A stretch of 64,000 nucleotides of DNA from UBA2287 sp964479665 (GTDB lineage: Bacteria; Bacteroidota; Bacteroidia; Bacteroidales; Tenuifilaceae), in the NCBI GenBank assembly GCA_964479665.1, contig CAYZNN010000008.1:1-64000 (forward strand), written 5' to 3'. Each line of letters starts with the position of its first letter. Position 1 is the first letter of the stretch. Position numbers and translations under genes: made by a program. Below are positions 28,125 to 37,547 of the stretch, piece by piece. Under the pieces are notes generated by a model that saw only the letters and a program-made list of their open reading frames with translations, did not search any database and had not been told where the DNA came from.

Positions 28125-28292
28125 ATAAATATTATGAGTGTCCGTAAAGGTACCTATGAAAAGTCTGGATGTTGCATTAGTACGGTTGTATCGATGATTT
28201 ATTGTTTCACATTCAAGTAGCTCGATAAGGCTTGTTAATATTGAGCTTTCTATTATCTTTTAGTCATCTTTACGGACACTCATATAAATATT
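28125..28292. mobile_element. MITE with 16-bp inverted ends and 9-bp target duplication
   Basis: The element at 28134-28283 is 150 bp and bounded by perfect inverted repeats ATGAGTGTCCGTAAAG (28134-28149) and its complement (28268-28283). It is flanked by the direct repeat ATAAATATT at 28125-28133 and 28284-28292, a clean 9-bp target-site duplication. It has no transposase; only a 13-codon frame starts inside the left end. It must have been mobilised by an insertion sequence with matching ends elsewhere. It sits in the 490-base gap between the HagA-like gene and uvrC, which otherwise holds nothing I can support. Confidence 0.85.
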
Positions 28293-28337
28293 AAATGAAG
28301 CATATGAGGTGTGTGCAACTATTTATCAATCTGTTGT

Positions 28338-30146
28338 TTAGTTCTTGGGTTCATTATTTTTATAGTATTTTTCAATTCTTTTTGCTGCTGCCTTTCCTAT
28401 TATTTTTTCAATATCATGAATGCTGGCCCGCTTAATTTCTTCAATGGAACTATAGTGTTGAAAAAGCTTAATTCTTGTTTTTTCCCCAATGCCCTTTATA
28501 TCTAAAAGTTGCGATTTAATAATAGACTTACTACGCTTGGCCCTATGGAATGTAATACCAAATCTGTGCGCCTCGTTTCGGGCGTACTGTATTACTTTAA
28601 GAGTTTCAGATCTTTTATCGAGATGTAATGGAGTTGGGTCGCCAGGAAAGTAAATTTCTTCTAGTTTCTTGGCTATTCCAATTATGCTTATTACATTCTG
28701 TAAATTCAATTTCTGCAAACTTTGGTATGCTGCGCTCAGTTGGCCTTTGCCTCCATCAATAATAATGAGCTGAGGTATGGGTTGCATCTCTTCAACCAGC
28801 CTTGAGTATCGGCGATAAACAATCTCGCTCATTGTTGCAAAATCGTCGGCCCCCTCAACGGTTTTAACATTATAATGTCTGTACTCCTTCTTTTGAGGTT
28901 TTGCATTTTTAAAAACAATACATGCGGCTACGGGGTCAGTTCCTTGGAGGTTGGAGTTGTCGAAGCATTCAATATGTATAGGTAATGTATTCATCCTCAA
29001 ATCCTTTTTCATGGTTGCTAAAATTCGTTGCGCAGGAGAAGTAGAAAGTTGATTGTTCTTTTGGGTTTGAACCTCAATCATAAACTCCCTACAATTTCTA
29101 ATTGATAAGTCTAGCAACTTTAACTTTTCTCCTCTTGTGGGAACAAGATACTTACAACCACTTAATTTAAAGTCGGGATTATGCGAAACAACTATTTCTT
29201 TTGCATTGCTTTCATATCGTTGGCGGATATTTACTATGGCCATTCCCAATATTTCATGATCGGCCTCATCGAGCCCCCGACGGGCTTCAAGGTTATGTAC
29301 CTGAACAATGGAGCCGTTTTTTACCTTTAAATAATTAACAAATAATAATTCACCTTCGCTTTGTACAGAAAACACATCGATGTTGTCCAATTTAGGGCTT
29401 ACAATAGTGGTTTTTGATTGATAACCCTTTAGTAGTTCGATTTTTCGCTTAAGGGTCTCTGCCTGCTCAAATTCTAGTTTTCGTGCATGAAGCAGCATTG
29501 CGGTACTCATTTCCCTTAAAATACCCGTGTTTTCACCTTTAAGAATGCTTACTATGGAGTTGATGTTTCCTTCATAATCTCTGGCTGTATGATTTCCTAT
29601 ACAGGGTGCAAGACAGTTTCCAATTTGATACTCTAGACAGGCTTTAAACTTCTTTGCCTTAATACTTTCTTCCGTTAAGTTAAGGGTGCAGGTTCTAAGC
29701 GGAAAAAGTTGCCGAATTAAATCGAGCATTGATTTTAAATAAAATCCCGAAGTAAATGGTCCAAAATACTGACTTCCATCATTTAAAAGTCGTCTTGTTT
29801 TAAAAACTCGTGGAAATGGTTCTTTTTTAATACAAACCCAGGGGTATGTTTTATCATCCTTTAATAAAATATTATAGCGTGGCTTTAGATTTTTAATTAA
29901 ATTGTTCTCCAACAAAAGGGCATCGTTCTCTGAGTCAACTAAAACAAAAGAAATGGAATGAATTTTACTTACAAGCACCCTCAGTTTTGCGCTTCCACTA
30001 TTAGATTTATTGAAATAACTGCTAACCCGTTTCTTTAATTCCTTTGCTTTGCCCACATAAATAACTTCTCCGCTTTTGTTTAAAAAACGATAAACCCCCG
30101 ACTTGTTTGGTAATCCCATTATGGTATTTTCAATTGCTGACGTCAT
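28338..30146 (-). CDS. uvrC: Excinuclease ABC subunit C
   Basis: UvrC makes both incisions in nucleotide excision repair after UvrAB marks the lesion. The 602-residue protein has a GIY-YIG domain (SGVYRFLNKSGEVIYVGKAKELKKR, shown by GVYRF and IYVGKAKELKKR), a Cys-rich segment (CLEYQIGNCLAPCIG), a UVR motif near residue 220, the RNase H-like endonuclease domain (IECFDNSNLQGTDPVA, IIIDGGKGQL) and helix-hairpin-helix motifs at the end (DIKGIGEKTRIKLFQ). ATG at 30146 is preferred over the upstream TTG at 30170 because it gives the family's usual N-terminus. Confidence 0.96.
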   Translation of the reverse strand: MTSAIENTIMGLPNKSGVYRFLNKSGEVIYVGKAKELKKRVSSYFNKSNSGSAKLRVLVSKIHSISFVLVDSENDALLLENNLIKNLKPRYNILLKDDKTYPWVCIKKEPFPRVFKTRRLLNDGSQYFGPFTSGFYLKSMLDLIRQLFPLRTCTLNLTEESIKAKKFKACLEYQIGNCLAPCIGNHTARDYEGNINSIVSILKGENTGILREMSTAMLLHARKLEFEQAETLKRKIELLKGYQSKTTIVSPKLDNIDVFSVQSEGELLFVNYLKVKNGSIVQVHNLEARRGLDEADHEILGMAIVNIRQRYESNAKEIVVSHNPDFKLSGCKYLVPTRGEKLKLLDLSIRNCREFMIEVQTQKNNQLSTSPAQRILATMKKDLRMNTLPIHIECFDNSNLQGTDPVAACIVFKNAKPQKKEYRHYNVKTVEGADDFATMSEIVYRRYSRLVEEMQPIPQLIIIDGGKGQLSAAYQSLQKLNLQNVISIIGIAKKLEEIYFPGDPTPLHLDKRSETLKVIQYARNEAHRFGITFHRAKRSKSIIKSQLLDIKGIGEKTRIKLFQHYSSIEEIKRASIHDIEKIIGKAAAKRIEKYYKNNEPKN

Positions 30147-30181
30147 TTTACAAAAAATATTAAACACCAATATATTTATAG

Positions 30182-31147
30182 TTAGGCTTGGAGGTTAAAC
30201 AATATTAATAATATGTACGCACTTAAAAAAGATACAATGGGTAAAATATGCCAAACGGCTGCAAACTTTTTCAAATATTGATTAACGACCAGCAAATTGT
30301 ACCCATTTTTAGCGGCACCCATACCTAAGATACTAAAAACATATAATTGCACCAACAAAGTTGGTATTACTTTATATAACGAAGCAAATAGAAGCAAGGT
30401 AGCCGATGTGTGCGAAATAATTGACCTTCGCTGATATTTATTTCTATTAATTTGCTCCCAGTATTAGCAAAGTTCCGTTGTTCCAAAATTTTAGCACCAG
30501 TACCAAATAAGAAAGCAGCCAAAACAAGCATAAGTAAAAAGCTTCCTTTAAAATCAATAATACTATATAATGGTCCTGTTATGTTGGCCATATTATTAGA
30601 CCCAATTGAGAACGCACCATACATGGCTACTATAACTATTACTAACCTTCTCTGGAAAATGTCTTTTGAAGTAATAAAAAGATTGATTTTATTTAAAATT
30701 GACCATTATAAATCTTATAAAAAAAGAAACGCGATTATAGGTTGAATAAACCAAGCGGGGATAATTACAAAGATTAATTTTAGTGAAGTAGCCGAGTTGA
30801 AAAAAACTGAATTAGCCCAAAGCGCGACAACTTCAGACTGGCTTGTTGACTGCGGTGCACCAATAATATTCGCGATGGAGAGTGAAAGCGTGATAGAAAA
30901 AATACAATTCCAATTAAAGTTAATGAGTCTTTGCTAGTATAATTATTTGTGAAGCAATTGTACGCATGGTTTTGGCGCCTGCATAAAAGGCTCCAGCAAA
31001 CACCATAAACGTAAAAAGTGAAAAAATTGAGATCCCCCTTGCTGCATTTGTCCCCCAAACGACTGAAAACGCAAGCGCAACGCCGCTTGCCTCCATATTC
31101 ATTGTAAAACATATAGAAAATGCGACTACAATAACATCAGGCATCAT
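30182..31147 (-). pseudogene. Decayed inorganic phosphate transporter (PiT family)
   Basis: Fragments of a PiT-type phosphate transporter lie in order but in different minus-strand frames. At 31147-30920 is the N-terminal repeat (VVWGTNAARGISIFSLF, then FAGAFYAGAKTMRTIA). At 30624-30367 is the second repeat (FSIGSNNMANITGPL, then GAKILEQRNFANTG). At 30397-30182 is the C-terminal helix region (GYNLLVVNQYLKKFAAVWH). The middle, about 30920-30625, is not readable as the family. At least two frameshifts and an internal loss are needed to explain it. It lies between ade and uvrC and has no intact neighbour of related function. Confidence 0.7.
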
Positions 31148-31178
31148 ATGTTTAGGTTCGATAGTATTTACTCTTATT

Positions 31179-32810
31179 TCAAAAGAATTGGTTAAGGTGA
31201 TTAAATTCCAGCCCGTTAAAGAGTCCTTTATGATATATTTTTACTTCAGGTATAACTGTAAGGGCCATAAAAGCCATAGTCATGAAGGGTGAATGCAATT
31301 GGCATCCATTCTCATTAACTAGTTTGTTTATGTTTTCGTACTTTGCGCTTATGCTCTGTCCTGTTTCGTTACTCATAAGACCAAAAAATGGTAATTTAAT
31401 GCCCTGAACATCCCCTTGATTACTAGAAAAACAAATACCCCCTTTCGACTCGATTACCCACTGTAACGACGACTCAATTGCAAAATCATTTGTTCCAACA
31501 GCTAAAATATGGTGACTGTCGTGAGCAATGCTTCCTGCTATAGCTCCGCTCTTTAATCCAAACCCTTTAATAAATGCTACTATCGGCCTATCTTCAGAAT
31601 AACGATCGAGTAAAACTATTTTTAAAAGGTCTGTTTCTATATTTGAAATAACCTCGCTTCCCACTACTAAGTTATCAATTACAATGCGTTTGGTCAGCAG
31701 TTCTCCGTCGATTGCTTGAATTGCATTCATTCGGCTTGTTTGGGCTATTAGTTTTAAACAACCCGATGGCAGGGTTTTTCTAAAAGTGTATGTGGGTTCT
31801 TGCAACTGCTCCTTTGTGTTTTCTTCCGTTTTATCATATGCAGACCAAACTTCTTTTCCTCTTATAACCGTTTTTAATGGTTCAAATTCTTCTAAATCTT
31901 TCACTATTACAAAATCTGCGTAGTCGCCAACGCGCAATTGTCCTAAAGGTAAATTATAATGTAAAATAGGATTAATTGTTGCTGCCCTTAAAGCATTATA
32001 AACATCAGAACCACCCATTACGGCTCTACTTACAATCTTATTTATATGGCCCTTTTGAAGGTAGTCTGGGTGACAATCGTCTGTGCAAAGCATTACTTTT
32101 TCGGGAAACATGTCAATCAGTGGCGAAAGGGTCTCGAAATTCTTTGCAGCACTCCCCTCTCGTATAAGAATCTTCATACCAAGGGAAATTTTTTCTTTTG
32201 CCTCCTCCAGGGTGCTACACTCATGGTCGGTAGATACCCCCGCACCAACATAGGCTCTTAACTGTTCGCCTGTAAGTTCAGGAGCATGACCGTCGACTTG
32301 TTTTTTATACTTCTTTGCGGCAGCTAACTTTGCTAATACCTCTTTATCATTATAAACGACACCGGGGTAGTTCATCATTTCTGCCAGAAAAAAATAGTCG
32401 TCGCGAGCCAATAGGTCCTTTACGATGCCTGAATCCAATACCGCCCCGCTTTTTTCAAATGGCGATGCAGGTACGCACGAGGGCACCCCGAAAAAGAAAG
32501 CCATTTCGGATAATTTCGCATTTTGAACCATAAACTCAATACCCCCTACGCCGGCCACATTGGCCACCTCGTGTGGGTCAACAATTGCTGCAATGGTTCC
32601 GTGCCGTAGCGCCATATTGGCGAACCGAGAGGGAATAAGCATGGAGCTCTCAATATGAACATGAGAATCGATAAGGCCAGGCAGGATATAGGGCCCGCTC
32701 ACGTCGCCAACCCTTTCTATCGACCTAATTATACCCCCCTCAATTCCCAGCCGGACCCCGTATCTGGTTCGACCCAAAACATCAACCAAAACGCCTACCG
32801 CTGTTTCCAT
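31179..32810 (-). CDS. ade: Adenine deaminase
   Basis: This amidohydrolase-family metalloenzyme converts adenine to hypoxanthine and ammonia in purine salvage. The 543-residue protein carries the metal-binding DSHVHIESS near residue 48, then AIVDPHEVANVAG, DGHAPELTGEQL (the HAP motif), DHECSTLEEA and CTDDCHPDYL, all family signatures. The C-terminal adenine-deaminase domain is present (AGSIAHDSHHILAVGTND). Its start is separated from mnmG by two parS sites. Confidence 0.95.
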   Translation of the reverse strand: METAVGVLVDVLGRTRYGVRLGIEGGIIRSIERVGDVSGPYILPGLIDSHVHIESSMLIPSRFANMALRHGTIAAIVDPHEVANVAGVGGIEFMVQNAKLSEMAFFFGVPSCVPASPFEKSGAVLDSGIVKDLLARDDYFFLAEMMNYPGVVYNDKEVLAKLAAAKKYKKQVDGHAPELTGEQLRAYVGAGVSTDHECSTLEEAKEKISLGMKILIREGSAAKNFETLSPLIDMFPEKVMLCTDDCHPDYLQKGHINKIVSRAVMGGSDVYNALRAATINPILHYNLPLGQLRVGDYADFVIVKDLEEFEPLKTVIRGKEVWSAYDKTEENTKEQLQEPTYTFRKTLPSGCLKLIAQTSRMNAIQAIDGELLTKRIVIDNLVVGSEVISNIETDLLKIVLLDRYSEDRPIVAFIKGFGLKSGAIAGSIAHDSHHILAVGTNDFAIESSLQWVIESKGGICFSSNQGDVQGIKLPFFGLMSNETGQSISAKYENINKLVNENGCQLHSPFMTMAFMALTVIPEVKIYHKGLFNGLEFNHLNQFF

Positions 32811-32822
32811 AATAATAGTTTT

Positions 32823-32838
32823 TGTTCCACGTGGAACG
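32823..32838. promoter_or_regulatory. parS site (ParB-binding centromere), 15 of 16
   Basis: TGTTCCACGTGGAACG is a palindrome matching the ParB-family parS form TGTTCCACGTGGAACA except for the last base. It lies 21 bases from a second, perfect parS. ParB loading here would organise and segregate the origin region. Confidence 0.85.
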
Positions 32839-32858
32839 ATTTAAAAATACACAGGGAA

Positions 32859-32874
32859 TGTTTCACGTGAAACA
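32859..32874. promoter_or_regulatory. parS site (ParB-binding centromere), perfect
   Basis: TGTTTCACGTGAAACA is a perfect 16-bp palindrome identical to the canonical parS. It ends at the base before the mnmG stop codon. parS close to gidA/mnmG is common in bacteria and usually lies near oriC. The 64 bases between ade and mnmG are almost entirely these two sites. Confidence 0.93.
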
Positions 32875-34749
32875 TCACCTTCCGAAATAAACTAATAAAA
32901 TATTAATGTCGCTGGGCGATACGCCCGGTATCCTTTTTGCTTGTCCAATTGTTTTGGGCCTGATCCTTGAGAGTTTCTGCCTGGCCTCGGTGCTAAGGGA
33001 GTTGAGCTTAGAATAATCGAAATCGGGGCTAATTGCAATATGGTCAAGCCTTGAAAATTTATCGGCAATCAGTGCTTCTCTCTCTATGTATCCGCTGTAT
33101 TTTATCTCTATCTCGCTTGCCTCTAATGATTCTAATTTTAGCTGTTCGTCGGGAAAGGGTATGTTTTGCAGGACAGAAATAAAAACCATGATATCTAACA
33201 AACCGATCTCTGGTCTTAATAAAATGTCTCTTAGCTTCTTCTTTTGGTTAATTGGAGCGGTATTATGCTTTTCTAGTGTTGAATTAATTTCATTGGGAGC
33301 AATGCTGGTTTCGCTAATTTGTGAAACAATGCTATCAATTGCTGCTTTCTTTTGCTCAAGTCTTTGTATACGATCCACCTTGGCCAAACCAAATTGAAAG
33401 CCGATATTGGTTAGGCGCAAATCTGCATTGTCTTGACGAATGGATATTCTATGCTCGGCTCTGCTTGTGAACATTCTGTAGGGTTCATCTACCCCTTTTG
33501 TTACTAAGTCGTCTATTAATACACCAATATATGCTTGGTTTCTTCCCAGCACCAATGGCTCTTTGTCGTTAATTGAAAGTGTTGCATTAATTCCAGCTAT
33601 TAAACCCTGAGCGGCGGCCTCTTCATATCCGGTTGTACCATTTATTTGTCCGGCAAAAAAAAGGTTCTTTATTAACTTCGTTTCCAGGGTATGATGTAAC
33701 TGTGTTGGCTGAAAAAAATCATATTCAATAGCATAGCCAGGTCTTAAAATAAATGCATTCTCAAACCCCGATAGTGATTTTAATGCTCGATACTGAATTT
33801 CGGCAGGCAAGGATGAACTGAAACCATTTAAGTACATTTCATAAGTGGATTCACCCTCGGGTTCGAGAAATAGTAAGTGTGAATCTTTTTCATGAAAGGT
33901 TTTAATTTTATCTTCTATACTAGGACAGTATCTTGGGCCTATTCCCTGTATAGTGCCCTTGAAGAGTGGACTTTTTTCAAAGCCCTCCCTCAAAATATCG
34001 TGAGTAATCCTAGAAGTATAGGTAGTATAACAACTTCTTTTTTTTAATTGGTTTGGTCCTGTTGTTAAGAAAGAAAAATAGGACTCGACATCGTCGGGCC
34101 CTTGTTCTCCAAGCTTACTAAAGTTAATGCTTCTACCATCAATACGTACCGGGGTACCTGTTTTCATTCGCCCAGATTCGAAACCAAGTGATTGTAGTTT
34201 TTGGGTTAACCCAAATACCGCTCCTTCTCCTGCCCTTCCTCCGGCTATGGAAATATCACCAACATGTATCTTCCCAGAAAGAAAGGTTCCATTTGTTAAA
34301 ATAACAGACTTTGATAAAAAAGTTTGACCAAGATTTGTTATAACACCCTTAACACAATTACCTTTAACTATAAGATCGACTACGGTGTCTTGCCATAAAA
34401 ATAAGTTCTGAATACCCTCTAATTGTTCCCTCCAGTTACTTGAGAATTTCATTCTGTCGCACTGAGCCCTTGGGCTCCACATTGCGGGCCCTTTTGATCG
34501 GTTGAGCATTCGAAACTGAATAGAAGATTTATCGGTAATTATTCCGGTTAACCCACCCAGTGCATCGATCTCTCTTACAATTTGTCCCTTGGCTATACCG
34601 CCAATTGCGGGGTTGCAGCTCATTTGACCGAATTTTGTAATATCTGTTGTAATTAATAGAACCCTGGCGTTCATATTAGCAGCAGCAGCTGCTGCTTCAC
34701 AACCGGCATGGCCACCTCCAACAACAATTATATCAAAAGAATCAATCAT
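32875..34749 (-). CDS. mnmG: tRNA 5-carboxymethylaminomethyl uridine modification enzyme MnmG (GidA)
   Basis: With MnmE it modifies the wobble uridine of several tRNAs and uses FAD. The 624-residue protein opens with the dinucleotide-binding motif VVGGGHAGCEAAAAAANM. It contains the GidA signatures GGIAKGQIVREIDALGG and GPRYCPSIEDKI, and RPGYAIEYDFFQPTQLH. Length and C-terminal helical domain (SLSTEARQKLSRIRPKTIGQA) are typical. The start overlaps the ybeY end by eight bases. Confidence 0.97.
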   Translation of the reverse strand: MIDSFDIIVVGGGHAGCEAAAAAANMNARVLLITTDITKFGQMSCNPAIGGIAKGQIVREIDALGGLTGIITDKSSIQFRMLNRSKGPAMWSPRAQCDRMKFSSNWREQLEGIQNLFLWQDTVVDLIVKGNCVKGVITNLGQTFLSKSVILTNGTFLSGKIHVGDISIAGGRAGEGAVFGLTQKLQSLGFESGRMKTGTPVRIDGRSINFSKLGEQGPDDVESYFSFLTTGPNQLKKRSCYTTYTSRITHDILREGFEKSPLFKGTIQGIGPRYCPSIEDKIKTFHEKDSHLLFLEPEGESTYEMYLNGFSSSLPAEIQYRALKSLSGFENAFILRPGYAIEYDFFQPTQLHHTLETKLIKNLFFAGQINGTTGYEEAAAQGLIAGINATLSINDKEPLVLGRNQAYIGVLIDDLVTKGVDEPYRMFTSRAEHRISIRQDNADLRLTNIGFQFGLAKVDRIQRLEQKKAAIDSIVSQISETSIAPNEINSTLEKHNTAPINQKKKLRDILLRPEIGLLDIMVFISVLQNIPFPDEQLKLESLEASEIEIKYSGYIEREALIADKFSRLDHIAISPDFDYSKLNSLSTEARQKLSRIRPKTIGQAKRIPGVSPSDINILLVYFGR

Positions 34750-35167
34750 TACATTGTATTTTTTTTAACCAGTAATCTTCCGTCGAACGCATTAATAACA
34801 CGCCAGATTCTTCTTTATCATCAAATCCTACTAAGTGGAGTATTCCGTGTATAATAACCCTTTGAAGTTCATTCTGAAAACAATTTTGATAAAGTTCGGA
34901 ATTAGATTTAACCGTATCAATGCTTATAATAATATCGCCAGATATAATTTTCTTTTCGATATAGGGAAAAGTAATTACATCAGTATAATAATTATGGTTT
35001 AAAAACTGCAAATTGATTTTTTTAATATAATAATCAGAACAAAATACAATATTGATGCACCCTAGTTTATAACCATAAAAAATAATACAGTCATTAATCC
35101 ACTCTTTATATTTTCTTCTATTCTTTAATCTGAAACTAACATCAACATTCGAAAAAACTATTGCCAC
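34742..35167 (-). CDS. ybeY: Endoribonuclease YbeY (rRNA maturation)
   Basis: YbeY is a zinc-dependent RNase for 16S rRNA 3'-end maturation and ribosome quality control. The 141-residue protein has the motif HGILHLVGFDDKEE, corresponding to HGxLHLxGYDH. The third metal-ligand position reads Asp instead of His. Other conserved parts are YYTDVITFPY and ISGDIIISIDTV. It is coupled to mnmG by an 8-base overlap. Confidence 0.93.
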   Translation of the reverse strand: MAIVFSNVDVSFRLKNRRKYKEWINDCIIFYGYKLGCINIVFCSDYYIKKINLQFLNHNYYTDVITFPYIEKKIISGDIIISIDTVKSNSELYQNCFQNELQRVIIHGILHLVGFDDKEESGVLLMRSTEDYWLKKIQCND

Positions 35168-35171
35168 AATC

Positions 35172-35567
35172 CTACCTATTAAAAAGTAATTCTACTAAAG
35201 AACCGGTATTATTAAATTTTATTTCATCGGCTAATTTTTTCATTAAAAAGACTCCTCTTCCTGATACATTTTCTATATTTTCGGGAGTTGTTGGATCTGG
35301 AACATTATTAAAATCGAACCCTTTTCCTTCATCTATTATAGTTATTACAATCTGATTATCGTTAACGACAACTGTGATATCAACTTTTTTGGTTTCGTCC
35401 AATTTATTACCATGTACAATAGAGTTGTTTACTGCCTCAATAGTGGCAATCAAGAATTTGCCGTACAAATCGGAAGATAATTTAAATTGGTCGGATACTT
35501 CATCAACCAATTTTTCAATTTGGCTTATGTTATCTAATTTCGATTGGATTGTAAGAAATTTTTTCAT
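35172..35567 (-). CDS. RsbW/SpoIIAB-type ATP-binding regulator
   Basis: The 131-residue single-domain GHKL ATPase has an N box (EAVNNSIVHGN), G1 (DEGKGFDF) and G2 (GRGVFLMKKLAD) in order, as in anti-sigma serine kinases. In Bacteroidota such proteins take part in partner-switching with STAS proteins. No sigma factor or STAS partner is adjacent, so its target is unknown. It ends four bases before the ybeY start and probably shares its transcript. Confidence 0.8.
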   Translation of the reverse strand: MKKFLTIQSKLDNISQIEKLVDEVSDQFKLSSDLYGKFLIATIEAVNNSIVHGNKLDETKKVDITVVVNDNQIVITIIDEGKGFDFNNVPDPTTPENIENVSGRGVFLMKKLADEIKFNNTGSLVELLFNR

Positions 35568-35643
35568 GGTTTAAAGAATTTCAAAATAATTATACTATGA
35601 ATAAAGAATAAATGTTACAGTTTAACTCTCAAAATTAGTTGTT

Positions 35644-36825
35644 TTAGGGTAAAATCCAAGTTTCTGGATTTTGCAAACTATTTTCTTTCCAGATTTGAAA
35701 ATTCAAAATTGCTTTTCCATTACTATCAGTATAAATCTCTCCAATTTCCTGTTGCGGTTTTACGTTATCTCCAACTTTTACAAATACCCTTTGAAGATTA
35801 GTATATACAGTTAGGTACTCTCCATGCCGAATTAATATTGCAGTATTGGCACCAGGAATAGAAACAATTTTCTTTACTTCACCTTCAAAAACAGAAAATA
35901 TTTTTGCTTTTGGTTCAGTGCTGATATCAATGCCATTATTTTTTACCTTTAAGCCCTTAATTATAGGGTGGTTGTGTTCACCGAACTCACTAACGACCAT
36001 CCCTACCCTGGTTGGCCAAGGTAATTTTCCTTTATTACCAGCGAACCCGTCAGATAGTTTTAAATATCGCGCATCCCTAATGTCCTGTTTCTTTTCCTTT
36101 GCTCTTCTTGCTTCTTCTGCCATTAAATCGGCAATTGCCTTATTAATGGCTTCAAAAGATTTTCGTCTGTCTTCTATTTCCCTTTTTAACTGCTTCTCCT
36201 TTTTTCTCAATTCTTGAACAACAATATTAAATTTAGCTTGATCGGAATTTAGTTTTGCAATCTCTTTACGTCTTTCCTCTTTGGTTACCTCAAGTTTCGT
36301 TTTAATTAACTCTATGTTCTCTATTTCAGTTACAATCAATTTTTGCGTTTTAATTATTTCTTGTCCCTGTTTTTCCCTAAACGTTAAAAATTGTTGGTAA
36401 AATTTAATCTTTCGATATGCTTCGTTAAAATCATTAGAAGCTAGAATAAACATTAAAATATTGTAGTTGCTTTTATTGCGCCAAGAAAACTGAATTAATT
36501 TTGAATATTCCTTTTTTAAATTAAGTAAATCCTTATTTAGGCCTTGTAAATAAAATGAGTTCTTTTGTTTTTCATTTTCTAATGCGTCAATTTGATGGTT
36601 AATCTCGTTTACTAACTTACTTCTTAATTCTATCTGTCTTTTTAAAATTGCTAAATTATTGATCGTTTGATTTCGTTGCTTTTCAGTATCCCCAAGCAAT
36701 CGAGTAGCAACTTTAATTTCCTCTTCGGTTTTTTTTCTTTGTAATTCTAAATCTTTTATAGACTGTGGGGTTGCGGTTAATGCTGCAAAGGGAATAATAA
36801 CAAGTATGTAAAAAAACTTTATCAT
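35644..36825 (-). CDS. EnvC/NlpD-type murein hydrolase activator (degenerate M23)
   Basis: The 393-residue periplasmic protein has a signal peptide (MIKFFYILVIIPFAALTA) and a long coiled coil (about 20-250, with many Lys/Glu heptads). A C-terminal LytM/M23 domain is at about 285-393 (VKNNGIDISTEPKAKIFSVFEGEV, seen as NNGIDIS and FSVFEGEV). The zinc ligands are lost: HPGxD reads NNGID and the HLHFE pattern reads LNFQIWKE. It therefore probably activates a cell-wall amidase, as EnvC does. It overlaps the preceding gene by one base. Confidence 0.8.
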   Translation of the reverse strand: MIKFFYILVIIPFAALTATPQSIKDLELQRKKTEEEIKVATRLLGDTEKQRNQTINNLAILKRQIELRSKLVNEINHQIDALENEKQKNSFYLQGLNKDLLNLKKEYSKLIQFSWRNKSNYNILMFILASNDFNEAYRKIKFYQQFLTFREKQGQEIIKTQKLIVTEIENIELIKTKLEVTKEERRKEIAKLNSDQAKFNIVVQELRKKEKQLKREIEDRRKSFEAINKAIADLMAEEARRAKEKKQDIRDARYLKLSDGFAGNKGKLPWPTRVGMVVSEFGEHNHPIIKGLKVKNNGIDISTEPKAKIFSVFEGEVKKIVSIPGANTAILIRHGEYLTVYTNLQRVFVKVGDNVKPQQEIGEIYTDSNGKAILNFQIWKENSLQNPETWILP

Positions 36826-37547
36826 TAATTTAAAGGTATGTTAATGCTGGCTTTTTTAAGAGAATACTCAAATTCATACTCTCCGTCCATAGTAGCAAAA
36901 CGAATATTAACAATTTTAGGCAATTTAAAATCGTTTGATTCAGTTAATGTATATATAGATTTCAGAACAATGGTTCCATCTGAAAATACTTCTCTTCTTA
37001 CTATCTTATAATAAGGTAATAATACTTTTAATTGCTCATTACATGTTTCTGAATACGTTGATTTTAAAAAAACATAGTTATTTAAATTTGTAGTATTAGT
37101 ATTCTGGTGTAAAGAATTAATTGAAAATATTTTTTGACCTGTTAATATTGAAATTAAAGTATTGAGAGTTGTGGGAAAACCAAGAATGCGCGATAAATCT
37201 GAATATGATAAAGAAATATTATGCTTACTTTCTGAAAGAAAAATAGAATCATTAGTTGCTTTAAAAGTTATAACATTAATGTAAAAGGGGGTATAAATAT
37301 TTATTTGGGCTAACGAATCATAAGCTAAAAAAAAATTTGCTCGCAAACTATGAACTGTAGAATTATTTTTGAATAAGAAACTAGTATTTTTTATATAAAC
37401 ACTTTTAAAATCGGGTAAAGCTGAAAAAACTGCGGCAAGGTCATCTTCGGTAATAGATTCTATTTGCATCTTTGTATTAAGTTGCTTATTTGTACAATTA
37501 ATCAGAAAGATCGGAAAAATTGCCAAAAAAAAATATCTACTCAACAT
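36825..37547 (-). CDS. DUF4292-like lipoprotein
   Basis: The 240-residue protein carries a lipobox (FPIFLINCTN), so Cys17 or nearby is probably lipidated. The remainder looks like a beta-rich LolA/LolB-type fold with mixed strands. Its place between the TPR lipoprotein and the EnvC-like protein is conserved in Bacteroidota, where the gene is annotated as DUF4292. It overlaps both neighbours slightly (11 bases with the TPR gene), so the three are co-translated. Function is unproven. Confidence 0.7.
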   Translation of the reverse strand: MLSRYFFLAIFPIFLINCTNKQLNTKMQIESITEDDLAAVFSALPDFKSVYIKNTSFLFKNNSTVHSLRANFFLAYDSLAQINIYTPFYINVITFKATNDSIFLSESKHNISLSYSDLSRILGFPTTLNTLISILTGQKIFSINSLHQNTNTTNLNNYVFLKSTYSETCNEQLKVLLPYYKIVRREVFSDGTIVLKSIYTLTESNDFKLPKIVNIRFATMDGEYEFEYSLKKASINIPLN

